DNA of 29,292 bases from an uncultured Clostridia bacterium (GTDB lineage: Bacteria > Bacillota > Clostridia > Oscillospirales > Ruminococcaceae), in assembly GCA_947628385.1 (NCBI GenBank), contig CANQZS010000002.1, positions 1 to 29,292 on the forward strand, written 5' to 3'. Positions 7,941-16,461 of this stretch are shown here, piece after piece. Every line of letters starts with the position of its first letter. Position 1 is the first letter of the stretch. Made by a program: the position numbers and the translations under genes. Below the pieces are notes generated by a model. It worked only from the letters and a program-made list of their open reading frames with translations, was not told the origin of the DNA and did no database searches.

Positions 7941-9367
7941 AGTTTCGCCTCCCTTATTTCAATATTTTCCTCCGTCTCATCTGTTTCGTCGATACCTGAT
8001 ACCGCCGGAATACCGCCGCTTCTCCTGCTGCCGTCCTCACCGGAATAATCTCTGCCTCTTCCGAAGCCCCGATCCGTAAAATCAAGACCCATCTGAGCCG
8101 CAGCCGCTCCCGGTTCAACAACATCTATGCTTTTTACCTGAACGTTTCTGCTTTCAAGACTTCCGCTGAGCAGCGAAGCGTGCTCCGCGATCATTCTGCC
8201 GACCTCTGCGTGCTGTGCCGAAAGCATTACCGAAACAGCGCCGTTTTCCTTGACGAGCTTTACCGCTACTTGACCAAGCTCTCTCGGTCTGAGTATAAGA
8301 ACGAGCTCCTCGGTCCCGCTGTTGTCAGTCATTGTGCCGAGCTTTTCGGAAATCGCCTCAAAGAGCTGTACATCTACCGATCCTCTTATTTCTGGATCCA
8401 AGCCGTCCTCAGCCGTGAACGTCTCTGTCAGTATCTCCGGAACGTCTGCGTCAGGAACGTTTAATTCCGCTGCGGAAACACCGTTTATCTCCGCAAGCTG
8501 CTTTTCCGCGTCGTTGATCTTCACGCCTATGAACGTGATATTAACGCTTTCCGGCTTTTGCGGAGCTTCCTCCTTTACGGATACTACCGTATCGGCATAT
8601 TCCTTGTACAGATCCTCCATTTTCTCAGCCATTTGCGGTTCGGACTCCGTTACAGCCTGCTTTACAGCGCCGAACACCTCGGTTATCCTTTCCGCAGCCT
8701 CTGGAGCTTCTGCAAAGGAAAATTCCTCAAAGCTTTCCGCCGGAACGTTCATCATAGCCGCAAGTATACTCATTGCTTCATTGTAGGCTTCCTTTTCGTC
8801 CTTGTCGTCGTCGGAGCTGCATACAGCGGAAACTATTTCCTCCAGCTCGTCAAGGATCTTATCCTCGTCCGAATATCCCACATTCAGCTCCATTGAAAAG
8901 GCTTCGCCGATCCTGTCCATGAATTCGCCGCAGAGCAGAAGAATATTTTCGTCCTCATCGTCAAGCTCCGCTCCTCCGTCAAAAAGGATCGAGAAAAGAT
9001 CTGTTTTCCTTTCCTTTCCGTCATCAGAGCCTTTCATAGCCTTTATCACAGCATCTAAAAGAATTTTAAGACCCTTTAGCATACCGTCGTCAGCCTTATT
9101 GAGCTGAGCAATGATCTCCGAAAGATCTCCGCTGAGAGCAGTGCCTGCCGGGATCTCAATGCCGCCTGTCACGTTCTCCTGATCCGTATTGACCGCCTGT
9201 GCCGTTTGCGCCGTTTGCGCAGCTTGTGAAGCCTGCGCCGTCTGCGAAGCCAGAATATCGGCAAAGCTGACGCCGTCGCCCGCAGCCTCCGTATCCGTCA
9301 TGATCGGATCGCTGTTCAGTGCAGCCGCCATAGCCGCCGCCTGAATATCGAACATCACCGTATTCAC
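7925..9367 (-). CDS. fliK: Flagellar hook-length control protein FliK
   Basis: 480 aa from GTG 9367, chosen because AAAGGAGGGG lies just upstream with 7-nt spacing; an ATG at 9385 would overlap that site. The N-terminal part is low-complexity, with an Ala/Gln/Thr run (QAAQTAQTAQ), consistent with the extended ruler region. The C-terminal hook-binding domain (Flg_hook family, about 360-440) is recognisable as LVLILRPRELGQVAVKLVKE and GAVSVMLSAQHAEVGRMIAE, then SLESRNVQVKSIDVVE. FliK measures hook length and switches export specificity at the export gate. It lies 66 bp after fliJ and overlaps flgD by 16 bp, in the conserved fliJ-fliK-flgD order. Confidence 0.93.
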   Translation of the reverse strand: MNTVMFDIQAAAMAAALNSDPIMTDTEAAGDGVSFADILASQTAQASQAAQTAQTAQAVNTDQENVTGGIEIPAGTALSGDLSEIIAQLNKADDGMLKGLKILLDAVIKAMKGSDDGKERKTDLFSILFDGGAELDDEDENILLLCGEFMDRIGEAFSMELNVGYSDEDKILDELEEIVSAVCSSDDDKDEKEAYNEAMSILAAMMNVPAESFEEFSFAEAPEAAERITEVFGAVKQAVTESEPQMAEKMEDLYKEYADTVVSVKEEAPQKPESVNITFIGVKINDAEKQLAEINGVSAAELNVPDADVPEILTETFTAEDGLDPEIRGSVDVQLFEAISEKLGTMTDNSGTEELVLILRPRELGQVAVKLVKENGAVSVMLSAQHAEVGRMIAEHASLLSGSLESRNVQVKSIDVVEPGAAAAQMGLDFTDRGFGRGRDYSGEDGSRRSGGIPAVSGIDETDETEENIEIREAKLWTRA

Positions 9368-9433
9368 TTTTTCCCCTCCTTTCATAAAATAATATCTATT
9401 TAAAGCGTCAATAACGCCTTAAATCATAGCTTA

Positions 9434-9874
9434 TCATGATCTGTATGTACTGTTTGTCACATATTCGGCAATGAACTGTTCCTCAGCCTTTGCCGCCATG
9501 AATTTATATTCCTCAAACTGTTTATCCTCTAACTTTTCCAGTGACGATACCTCTTTTGTCGCCTCTATCACGACACCGAGCTGCTTCTGGACCTTTTCCT
9601 CCATTTTTGCTATGGAATTTTCCAGCTCTCTTATCTGTGACGAAAGGGACTGATGGTACCCCTTGAAAGCCGTTATCTGCATTACCGTCATTCCCGCAGC
9701 CGATCTTTCGCGGAACTCGCTGTTTGAGCTGCGGAGCCTATTTTCAAGCTCTGCTTTCTCGTCCTGATACTGCTGCTGCTGTCTGCGGAGGTGGGCAAGA
9801 TCGTTTTTTTCTCTTTCCAGCACCTGTTCTTTATAGCCTTTGAGCTTATTTAAAGAAAACTCGAATCTTTTCAA
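9434..9874 (-). CDS. fliJ: Flagellar export chaperone FliJ
   Basis: 146 aa from TTG 9874, the frame's first codon in MKRFEFSLNKLKGYKEQVLE, with GGAGG 8 nt upstream. The protein is almost entirely a two-helix coiled coil rich in Glu, Lys, Gln and Arg, typical of FliJ, including a QQQQYQDEKAELENRL stretch. FliJ couples the FliI ATPase to the export gate FlhA. It starts 20 bp after fliI ends, the conserved arrangement. The identification rests on position, length and coiled-coil character because FliJ sequences diverge strongly. Confidence 0.92.
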   Translation of the reverse strand: MKRFEFSLNKLKGYKEQVLEREKNDLAHLRRQQQQYQDEKAELENRLRSSNSEFRERSAAGMTVMQITAFKGYHQSLSSQIRELENSIAKMEEKVQKQLGVVIEATKEVSSLEKLEDKQFEEYKFMAAKAEEQFIAEYVTNSTYRS

Positions 9875-9894
9875 ACCTTACGCCTCCGAAAGGA

Positions 9895-11214
9895 TCACTT
9901 TACTGCATTTTTCATCATTTCCACCGTTTCCTCAAATGAGAAAGCCTCATCTGTTCCTTGCTGGAGAAACGCGTTTATCTTATCTATTTTTTTAAGAGCC
10001 TCGTCCAGCGCCGGATTTGTTCCCTTTTTATAAGCGCCTATTGAAACAAGGTCGTAATTCGCATAATATACCGAAAGCAGGTTGCGCATTTTTGAAGCTG
10101 CGTCTCTGTGCGGCTTTTCGGCAATTTCCGACATCAGACGCGACACCGAATCCAGCACCTCTATTGCAGGATAATGGTTCCTTGCCGCGACCTTTCTTGA
10201 AAGGATTATATGTCCGTCAATGATACCTCTTACCGTATCGGAAATAGGCTCATTGGTATCGTCGCCCTCCACCAGCACCGTATATATGCCGGTTATGGAT
10301 CCCCTTTCAAAATTTCCTGCGCGTTCAAGCAGCTTTGGCATTGCCGTATAAATTGACGGCGTATAGCCTCTTGCTATAGGAGCTTCTCCTACCGCCAGAC
10401 CGATCTCTCTCTGCGCCATAGCAAATCGCGTCAGTGAATCCATCATCAGCAGTACGTTTTTCCCCTGATCCTTGAAATATTCCGCAATTGCCGTTGCCGT
10501 CATCGGACACCGGTTCCTCATCATTGCCGGCTGATCGGAGGTCGCCACCACAAGCACCGAACGCGCCATTCCCTTTGGACCCAGATCCCGCTCAATGAAT
10601 TCCAGCACCTCACGTCCACGCTCGCCCACAAGGGCAATAACGTTCACGTCCGCCTCCACCTCACGGGCGATCATGCCAAGAAGAGTTGATTTTCCGACGC
10701 CTGAGCCTGCGAATATTCCCATACGCTGTCCTCTGCCGATCGTCAGCAATCCGTCTATCGCCTTTACTCCGAAAGGGATTATCTCGTCTATCCTTGGTCT
10801 TGTGAGAGGATTTACCGGTTCGCCCGCAATAGCGTAGCTTTCGGAAGTTTCTATAGGCTCGCCGCCGTCCATTGGTTCGCCGACAGCGTTTATTATCCTG
10901 CCTATCAGACCCTCTCCCACTCCGACCTGAAGCTGTTTGCCCGTGTTGTCAACTATAGAACCCGGACCGATACCGTCCGTATCGGTATAGGGCATAAGCA
11001 TGACCTTACCGTTATTGAAGCCTACCACTTCTCCATAAATGAACCGAGCCGTATCCTTTCTTTCCTCGCCCTTGCGGTATATCCTGCAAACGTCGCCGAT
11101 ATTGGCTTCCGGTCCTGAGGCTTCGATCGTCATTCCGATTATTTTTTCTATTTTACCCTGATAACGGAACATATCCGCCTGTCTTACGGCGTTCCGAATG
11201 GCTGCAAGATCCAT
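9895..11214 (-). CDS. fliI: Flagellum-specific ATPase FliI
   Basis: 439 aa, start ATG 11214 with CTGGAG 8 nt upstream. It has the F1-ATPase alpha/beta fold, with Walker A AGSGVGKSTLL near residues 169-179, Walker B LLMMDSLTRFAMAQRE near 250, and the FliI/YscN-specific P-loop surroundings (RMGIFAGSGVGKST, EAPIARGYTPSIYTAMPKLL). It hydrolyses ATP to help unfold and deliver export substrates to the flagellar type III gate, as a complex with FliH and FliJ. fliH is 42 bp upstream and fliJ 20 bp downstream, so all three export-ATPase subunits are adjacent. Confidence 0.98.
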   Translation of the reverse strand: MDLAAIRNAVRQADMFRYQGKIEKIIGMTIEASGPEANIGDVCRIYRKGEERKDTARFIYGEVVGFNNGKVMLMPYTDTDGIGPGSIVDNTGKQLQVGVGEGLIGRIINAVGEPMDGGEPIETSESYAIAGEPVNPLTRPRIDEIIPFGVKAIDGLLTIGRGQRMGIFAGSGVGKSTLLGMIAREVEADVNVIALVGERGREVLEFIERDLGPKGMARSVLVVATSDQPAMMRNRCPMTATAIAEYFKDQGKNVLLMMDSLTRFAMAQREIGLAVGEAPIARGYTPSIYTAMPKLLERAGNFERGSITGIYTVLVEGDDTNEPISDTVRGIIDGHIILSRKVAARNHYPAIEVLDSVSRLMSEIAEKPHRDAASKMRNLLSVYYANYDLVSIGAYKKGTNPALDEALKKIDKINAFLQQGTDEAFSFEETVEMMKNAVK

Positions 11215-11256
11215 ATAAAAACTCCAGAATCATAACTTCGGGGATCGTATTTCCCG

Positions 11257-12114
11257 TTATTCCTCCCCGCCTCTGGTATTCCTGAGTATTTCCTTTAGGA
11301 ATTCGAGCTGAGTAGGTATCCCCGCGTCAACTATCGAGGATCCGTTATCCAGTACGATCGTTCCCTCCTTGGCTTCATCATCGAATTCTATTTCGATCTC
11401 GGGGATAAACGGTATCACCTCGTTTATCAGTCTCCGGTCGGTCCTGAAGCGCTCGGTCACGCCGTCCTCCGCCAGAGTAATCTTTACATAATCCGAATTG
11501 CGGAAATTCTTTGCCGCTTCGGAAAGGATATTGTCAATTACCGACGGATCCGTTTTGAGCTCAGCCATAACGATCTTTTCGGCAATGGTATAGACCGTTT
11601 CTCTCAGCTCATCGCTGTTTGAGATATAATATGCTTCCTTTCGGGAATTTATCTCAGAAAGCAGCTTTCCCGCCGAATCTATATATTTACTGTACTTTTC
11701 CAGAGAAGCCGCTCTGCCGTCGCTGAATCCCTCGTCATAGCCCTCTTTTTTTGCCTGCTCCTTAAGAACGGCACATTCGCGCTCCGCCTTTTCCATTACC
11801 GCTATCGTAGCGGCTTTAGCCTCGGCGGTCATATCGGCAGCCTTTTTTTTCGCCTGCTCTATGATGTCTGCGCGTTCCTTTTCAAGCTCGGCTCCCCGTT
11901 CGGAAAGTATTCTTTTCGTTTCGGCGTCAACTGCCTCGCGAAAGCGTTTTTCCTCCGCTGCTTTCTCCTCTTCCTCACGCCTTTGGAGCTCCTCTTCGGA
12001 AACAAGCTCCTCTTTCTCCTCCGGCTCTTCCGAGGGGATATGCACCGTATTGTTTATTTTAACGGGTTCGCCCATTTCATATGCGGGTCCAAGACCCCTG
12101 ACGATCCTATGCAA
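11257..12114 (-). CDS. fliH: Flagellar assembly protein FliH
   Basis: 285 aa from TTG 12114, with GGAGAGG about 9 nt upstream inside fliG; it overlaps the fliG end by 8 bp. The N-terminal half (about 40-145) is a long charged coiled coil (many Glu/Lys/Ala heptads). A region KKEGYDEGFSDGRA at about 125 is the FliH/HrpE G-x-x-x-G-type module, and the C-terminal half (about 165-280) resembles the FliH/ATP synthase delta-like region (RRLINEVIPFIPEIEIEFDD, IVDAGIPTQLEFLKEIL). FliH regulates FliI and brings it to the export gate. The start is less certain than in neighbours because TTG is used. Confidence 0.9.
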   Translation of the reverse strand: MHRIVRGLGPAYEMGEPVKINNTVHIPSEEPEEKEELVSEEELQRREEEEKAAEEKRFREAVDAETKRILSERGAELEKERADIIEQAKKKAADMTAEAKAATIAVMEKAERECAVLKEQAKKEGYDEGFSDGRAASLEKYSKYIDSAGKLLSEINSRKEAYYISNSDELRETVYTIAEKIVMAELKTDPSVIDNILSEAAKNFRNSDYVKITLAEDGVTERFRTDRRLINEVIPFIPEIEIEFDDEAKEGTIVLDNGSSIVDAGIPTQLEFLKEILRNTRGGEE

Positions 12115-13117
12115 TTATCTCGTCCTCTCCGCTCTTTCCTATAACGAGCTCTCCCTCTTCCTCCAGATGACGGATAATTCCAACGATCCTCTGTTGAGCC
12201 TCGTCAACGTCACGCATACGCACGTTATGCAGATATTCGATCTCCTGCTGGATAGATTCCTGCATTCTCTGCGGCATATTCGCATAAAGGACTGCCGCCA
12301 CCTCTGCGTTCGATCCCTTGATAGCCACCGCAAGATCCTTTGTTTCCACATCTCTGATGAATCTTTGTATCGACATGGAATCCAGCGAAAGAATATCCTC
12401 GAATACGAACATCTTCTTTTTGATCTCCTCCACCAGAGACGGATCTCTTGCGGACAATTCGTCGAAGATATATTTTTCTGTTCCTCTGTCTACCTTGTTG
12501 AGGACGTCTGCAACATAGTTGATGCCGCCGACCTCGGTAAGATCCATTGAAACGACCGCAGCGAACTTTCTTTCCAGCATAGCCTCTATGGATTTTACCG
12601 TTTCCGGAGAAGCCGATTCCATCTTGGCTATCCTCTCTACTACCTCCACGCGCTTTTCCTTGGGAAGCTCCTGCAGAACGTGTGAAGCCTGCTCCGAATT
12701 CACATATGACAGCACCAGAGCTATCGTCTGCGGGTGCTCGTTCTGGATTATCGCGAGCAGATTCTTGTAGTCGGACTTTCTTACAAATTCAAACGCCTTG
12801 GACTGCATGGACTTTGATACCTTTTCCATGAGCTTCTGGGCTACCTCAGGACCGTAAGCCTTTTCAAGCACGCTCCTTGCATAGTCTATGCCGCCCTCGG
12901 TTATGATCTTCTGCGTCAGGCAAAGCTCGTAGAATTCGTTAAGCACCTCGTCTACCTTTTCAATATCCATATACGGCAGACTTGATACCTCAAAGGTGAG
13001 CCTTTCAACGTCATCATCACTGAGCCTTTTGTATACGTTAGCGGCGTTTTCCGCGCCTATGGAGGTTATTACCACCGCCGCTTTCTGCATACTGCTCATC
13101 TCTTCAATATCGGGCAT
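12107..13117 (-). CDS. fliG: Flagellar motor switch protein FliG
   Basis: 336 aa, the usual FliG length. ATG 13117 shares one base with the fliF stop (TGATG), pointing to translational coupling. The N-terminal domain (about 1-100) binds FliF. The EHPQT motif (about 125-130, IIQNEHPQTIALVLSYV) marks the middle domain. The C-terminal domain carries the torque helix charges (EEIKKKMFVFEDI, IQRFIRDVETKDLAVAIKG). It transmits torque between stators and rotor at the C-ring, with FliM and FliY. It lies downstream of fliF and overlaps fliH. Confidence 0.98.
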   Translation of the reverse strand: MPDIEEMSSMQKAAVVITSIGAENAANVYKRLSDDDVERLTFEVSSLPYMDIEKVDEVLNEFYELCLTQKIITEGGIDYARSVLEKAYGPEVAQKLMEKVSKSMQSKAFEFVRKSDYKNLLAIIQNEHPQTIALVLSYVNSEQASHVLQELPKEKRVEVVERIAKMESASPETVKSIEAMLERKFAAVVSMDLTEVGGINYVADVLNKVDRGTEKYIFDELSARDPSLVEEIKKKMFVFEDILSLDSMSIQRFIRDVETKDLAVAIKGSNAEVAAVLYANMPQRMQESIQQEIEYLHNVRMRDVDEAQQRIVGIIRHLEEEGELVIGKSGEDEIIA

Positions 13118-14742
13118 CAGCTATCCTCCTCCTTGATCCAAGTTTTAAGAAGCTGAGCGACGATCTCGGGACTTTGCTTTGCAAACTCGCTTATCTCGCG
13201 CCTGATAACGACTTCCTTGGTCTCTATCTGCTCGTCTGTAAGACTGGGTACTTCAATAGGCTCGCCGTTCTCGCCGAAAATGAACGTATCCGCCGGCTCT
13301 CCGTTTTCGGTATCTGCGGCAAGAACGCTGGATTCGATGACCTGCTTCTCGAAAGCCTTTCTCTTCTTGCTTGCATTCCTTGAAACTATTGCAAGTACAA
13401 TAAATATTATCAGCAGCAGTATGAGGACTATAGCTCCCACAAGTATGAGCTGATCGAATGTAAGACCGAAGAGGTAAACCGGAACTACGTCCGTATCCGC
13501 TTCTATAATATCCGAATATTTCGGGAAGTTAGTTACCGTTACCACGTCCTCAACTATCTGCGGATTTACCGTGCCGGCATTTCCCACCAGTCTGACCAGA
13601 TCCTGTCTCTGCGCCTCTGAAAGGAAATCCGTATATACAACTACCGAAATGGAAAGTCCCTCAATATCATAGCCGGCTTTTTCCACCTGCTCCTTGTAGG
13701 TATCCACAAGATATGTATTAGACAGTGAATTTTCCGACCATGCGCCTGTTCCGTTGGTATCGCCTGTAGGATATGTGTCGTCCGCATTGCCCTCTACGCC
13801 CACGACGCCTCCGTCAGCCGTAGTCCCGCCGGTGGCGTTATCTGCGTCTGCGTGCTGTAAAACGCCCGCATTCGTATTTCCCTCCGGTGTATACTCCGTA
13901 TTTTCGCTGACCTTGGAATCGAGGTCAAGCACCATATTCACCGCTACCGAAACGCCGTCCTCGCCGTAAGCCGGAATAAGCAGTCCGAGGATCTTTTCCT
14001 TTATGGTATTTTCGAGATTCGTTTTGAACACCAGACGCTTTGTTTCCTCCACGAGGTAATCGTAATCCCCGTCCTCGGTGATTATCTGCGGGATACCAAA
14101 GCTGTCAACGATGGAGATATTTTCGTCCGTCAGTCCCTGCCATGACATTTTCACAAGGTGGGTTATACCGGTTATCTGCTTATTGGAAAGCTTCTCTATA
14201 CCGTCAAGATACACCATTACCGAAGCGGTCGGATACTGTCTCAGCTCCTGAATTACCGTATTTTTCTGCTGCGGAGAGGTAAGGTTCACCACTGCATTGC
14301 TGATGTTCTCCATAGAGCTTATCTGAGCACTTAACTTATCCTGAACATCTATCATGTAAAGCGTTCTGTATTCCTCATTGGTGGTGAACATTCCGGTCTG
14401 AGTCGTGGTGTATGTATAATTCATGCTGTTTTTAGGATATTCCTGCTGAGCGAGCCGCATAACGATGTCGTTTTCCGTGCCTTTAAGAACCATGATCGTG
14501 CCGTTTGAAAGTCTCGCTTCATAATCCATTTCCTCGATGAGAGCCATCATTTCGGAAGCTTCCGTTGTTTCGAGTCCCTCATAGAGAATGACATAATCCT
14601 TTTTATTAAGAATGATAGCCACTATCACCGCCGCCAGAACTATAACAGCCAGCAGCGCTATATAAATTACCCTGCGCTTTTTATCCTGAGCCTCCCAGAA
14701 CTGGGTAAACGATCTGAGAAGCTTCTGAACCTGCTCATTCAT
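13117..14742 (-). CDS. fliF: Flagellar MS-ring protein FliF
   Basis: 541 aa, near the family norm. ATG 14742 with AAAGGG about 11 nt upstream. The first transmembrane helix is at about 24-45 (VIYIALLAVIVLAAVIVAII) and the second at about 445-470 (LILVGAIVLILLLIIFIVLA). Between them are the ring-building motifs: YVILYEGLETTEASEMMALI, the segment QLSAQISSMENISNAVVNLT-like, and the YscJ/FliF region. The C-terminal cytoplasmic tail ends with a FliG-binding segment (EISEFAKQSPEIVAQLLKTW). It forms the MS ring, the housing for the export gate and the mounting base for the rod. The Asn/Gly-rich insertion around residues 275-330 is a variable periplasmic-equivalent loop. Confidence 0.97.
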   Translation of the reverse strand: MNEQVQKLLRSFTQFWEAQDKKRRVIYIALLAVIVLAAVIVAIILNKKDYVILYEGLETTEASEMMALIEEMDYEARLSNGTIMVLKGTENDIVMRLAQQEYPKNSMNYTYTTTQTGMFTTNEEYRTLYMIDVQDKLSAQISSMENISNAVVNLTSPQQKNTVIQELRQYPTASVMVYLDGIEKLSNKQITGITHLVKMSWQGLTDENISIVDSFGIPQIITEDGDYDYLVEETKRLVFKTNLENTIKEKILGLLIPAYGEDGVSVAVNMVLDLDSKVSENTEYTPEGNTNAGVLQHADADNATGGTTADGGVVGVEGNADDTYPTGDTNGTGAWSENSLSNTYLVDTYKEQVEKAGYDIEGLSISVVVYTDFLSEAQRQDLVRLVGNAGTVNPQIVEDVVTVTNFPKYSDIIEADTDVVPVYLFGLTFDQLILVGAIVLILLLIIFIVLAIVSRNASKKRKAFEKQVIESSVLAADTENGEPADTFIFGENGEPIEVPSLTDEQIETKEVVIRREISEFAKQSPEIVAQLLKTWIKEEDS

Positions 14743-14781
14743 TATCCGATGATCCCTTTCTTATTCATAGACGAAAGACGC

Positions 14782-14807
14782 CGGCTTTCCGCAAGCGCAG
14801 AAAGCCG
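14782..14807 (-). other. Intercistronic hairpin between fliE and fliF
   Basis: CGGCTTTC (14782-14789) and GAAAGCCG (14800-14807) form a perfect 8-bp stem with a 10-nt loop in the 84-bp fliE-fliF gap. It has no run of U after it, so it is more likely an mRNA processing or stability element than a terminator; function unknown. Confidence 0.4.
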
Positions 14808-14826
14808 CGGCGGTATAAGCCCGCAG

Positions 14827-15138
14827 CTACATTGTTATCTGCAGAACGCTGTTATAGGCGTTCACTGCGGCGTCCTTTACCGCAACAAAGGTCTCCACGG
14901 CGATCGAAGCCTTGGTCATATCGTTGTAAATGGTATGGAGATCGTCTATCTCTCCCATAGTAAGGCGGACTGCGTCCTCCTCAACGGTTTTCTGGGTATC
15001 CTGCATTTCCGTAAAGAATTCCTTAAAAACGTCTGAAAATTTTGGAGTATCCTCCTCTGCGCCGGCAGAGGTCTTTTTATCATCATCGAAATATGATTCA
15101 ACAGGCTGTATAGCACTGCTTATAGGAACAATAAACAT
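14827..15138 (-). CDS. fliE: Flagellar hook-basal body complex protein FliE
   Basis: 103 aa, typical FliE length. ATG 15138 with AAAAGGAGGA upstream. The C-terminal half matches FliE: EEDAVRLTMGEIDDLHTIYN then DMTKASIAVETFVAVKDAAV and AYNSVLQITM. FliE links the MS ring to the rod and is the first exported rod component. It sits between flgC (32 bp upstream) and fliF (84 bp downstream), the conserved flgB-flgC-fliE-fliF order. Confidence 0.97.
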   Translation of the reverse strand: MFIVPISSAIQPVESYFDDDKKTSAGAEEDTPKFSDVFKEFFTEMQDTQKTVEEDAVRLTMGEIDDLHTIYNDMTKASIAVETFVAVKDAAVNAYNSVLQITM

Positions 15139-15170
15139 TCAAATCCTCCTTTTCAGATTGGGGTCACCGC

Positions 15171-15671
15171 TTACCTGCCGTTAAGCGACATAGCCTTTGT
15201 GAGCATAGCCTTGACCGCGTTCACAGCGGAAACGTTTGCCTCATAGGAACGCTGTGCTGCAAGCAGGTCTATCTGCTCCTTGGCGTTATTGACATTGCTT
15301 TTATAGATATAGCCCTCGTCATCAGCAAGGGGATTATCCGGATCGTACACCGGAACGAAAGGCGCGTCGTCCTCGATAACATCGGCAACGGTAACGCCTG
15401 CCGACTTATATCTGTTAAGATGTCCGAGGTAATATGTACCGTGATGATATTTTTTCTGATTTTCGTTTTCCGACATCATCACATATTTATCGAGAACGTC
15501 GGAGAACTTTTTCTTTTCCGAGAACACCGTAAGCTGGCGGCAATAGGGATCTCCGCCGGGGGAAGTGTTATAGGTCTCCTGATTGGCGATATTCTGCGAT
15601 ATGATGTCCATGCGCAGTCTCTGCGCCGAAAGCGCCGAGCCGCCTATATCCAAAGAATTCAAAAACGACAT
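15171..15671 (-). CDS. flgC: Flagellar basal-body rod protein FlgC
   Basis: 166 aa, slightly longer than the usual ~150. ATG 15671 with GAAAGGA 8 nt upstream. N-terminal rod motif SFLNSLDIGGSALSAQRLRM and SQNIANQETYNTS; C-terminal motif AAQRSYEANVSAVNAVKAML. These paired helices are the D0 coiled coil typical of rod and hook proteins. The central part (about 45-115) is variable and carries a single Cys (C44, DPYCRQL). FlgC is a proximal rod component exported by the flagellar type III system, together with FlgB. Confidence 0.96.
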   Translation of the reverse strand: MSFLNSLDIGGSALSAQRLRMDIISQNIANQETYNTSPGGDPYCRQLTVFSEKKKFSDVLDKYVMMSENENQKKYHHGTYYLGHLNRYKSAGVTVADVIEDDAPFVPVYDPDNPLADDEGYIYKSNVNNAKEQIDLLAAQRSYEANVSAVNAVKAMLTKAMSLNGR

Positions 15672-15710
15672 GGTTACTGTCCTTTCGGTTTATTTTTCGG
15701 GGATACGGGA

Positions 15711-16109
15711 TCAGCCCTTGGAGATAGCCGTCCTTATCATGCTGTACCTGCTGTTAAGGTAATCCATAAGGGCGCTGTACTGGTACTGAGCGTCGGCAAG
15801 AGCGAGTTGTTCCTTTTCCATATCAACGTTATTTCCGTCGAGTATCTGGTTCGTATCAGTTTCATAAGTAGTAACGACCGAAAGCTTGAGCGGCTTATCG
15901 GTATTTGTGTGATGGCACTCATGTTCTATTTCCTGATGATATTTACATTTGCATTTTTCCTCAAGGAGCAGACCGAATTCCACAGTTTTCGCCTTAAAAT
16001 CCGGCGTATCGCTGTTAGCGATATTATGGCTTATCACTCGCTGCTTGTACCAAGTAGCGTCGAGTCCCTGCTCGGCGAGGTTCATAACGGCGCTGTCAAA
16101 AAGACCCAT
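15711..16109 (-). CDS. flgB: Flagellar basal-body rod protein FlgB with Cys/His-rich insert
   Basis: 132 aa, usual length. ATG 16109 with GGAAAGGAAGAG about 7 nt upstream. The N-terminus (MGLFDSAVMNLAEQGLDATW then SHNIANSDTPDFKAK) and the C-terminus (QYQYSALMDYLNSRYSMIRT) are the rod D0 helices. The region residues 53-67, CKCKYHQEIEHECHH, contains three Cys and four His (C53, C55, H58, H63, C65, H66, H67). Such a cluster is unusual in a rod subunit, and a metal site or disulfide is possible (inference). First gene of the operon; a sigma-A promoter is about 80 bp upstream. Confidence 0.95.
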   Translation of the reverse strand: MGLFDSAVMNLAEQGLDATWYKQRVISHNIANSDTPDFKAKTVEFGLLLEEKCKCKYHQEIEHECHHTNTDKPLKLSVVTTYETDTNQILDGNNVDMEKEQLALADAQYQYSALMDYLNSRYSMIRTAISKG

Positions 16110-16152
16110 AAGAACTCTTCCTTTCCGCCTTAAGGCAAGTCATTGGCTGTAC

Positions 16153-16171
16153 GCGGGCATAGTTATCCCGC
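16153..16171 (-). promoter_or_regulatory. Hairpin in the flgB leader
   Basis: The stem GCGGG/CCCGC (minus strand, GCGGGATAACTATGCCCGC) sits in the 5'-untranslated region between the predicted start of transcription (about 16184) and flgB. It could affect translation or stability of the first cistrons. No known riboswitch fold was recognised. Confidence 0.35.
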
Positions 16172-16190
16172 TGACATTTATTCACTATTA

Positions 16191-16219
16191 AGTATATCAT
16201 CATTGCAAAAAAATTACAA
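16191..16219 (-). promoter_or_regulatory. Probable sigma-A promoter of the flagellar operon
   Basis: On the minus strand TTGTAA (16214-16219), a 17-bp spacer and TATACT (16191-16196), with an extended -10 TG (TGATATACT). It is the only strong candidate between the argS terminator (16371-16406) and flgB. Transcription would start near 16184, giving a 5'-leader of about 75 nt. I saw no sigma-28/SigD type box (TAAA-N15-GCCGATAA) here, which suggests that the structural operon is driven by the housekeeping sigma, as for the fla/che operon of Bacillus. The rest of the gap (16260-16370) is AT-rich without further features. Confidence 0.65.
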
Positions 16220-16370
16220 GAGCTTACCAAAAAATAAATCCGAGATACCCGTAAAAAATTTTACGATAAATCTATTAATTTTTCCTAAATATCACTAAAA
16301 TTCACACGCTAAGACAAAAGATCGAAATGTTTTGGCGTAAAATTTGTAAATATTGCACAATTAAAAATGG

Positions 16371-16406
16371 AAAATAAAACCGATCGAGCGGACTAAGCTC
16401 GACCGG
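16371..16406 (-). terminator. Rho-independent terminator after argS
   Basis: On the minus strand a 10-bp stem (CCGGTCGAGC with GCTCGATCGG, one G-U pair), 7-nt loop TTAGTCC, then TTTTATTTT. It lies 55 bp after the argS stop and ahead of the flagellar promoter, separating the housekeeping unit from the flagellar operon. Confidence 0.8.
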
Positions 16407-16416
16407 CTTCTGAATA

Positions 16417-16436
16417 TTGCGCCTGCGGCGCAAAAT
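16417..16436 (-). repeat. Palindromic repeat module (20 bp) downstream of argS
   Basis: The minus-strand word ATTTTGCGCCGCAGGCGCAA is identical over 20 bp to 29202-29221. It forms a perfect TTGCGCC/GGCGCAA hairpin and lies just upstream of the argS terminator. The neighbouring bases 16441-16450 (AATTACGCAT) also match the heptamer repeat at 26463-26502. This marks a fragment of the dispersed repeat family seen at 20781-21125 and 29196-29292. Confidence 0.7.
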
Positions 16437-16461
16437 TGTTAATTACGCATTGCCAATGCTC

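Noticed and set aside
11861..12550. 229-codon plus-strand open frame opposite fliH and fliG
   Set aside because: Ser-rich shadow of the coiled-coil coding region.
15420..16133. 237-codon plus-strand open frame opposite flgC and flgB
   Set aside because: Antisense to two well supported rod genes, with no ribosome site or domain.
16110..16461. Sigma-28 (SigD) promoter for the flagellar operon
   Set aside because: No TAAA-N15-GCCGATAA type box was found; a good sigma-A promoter exists.
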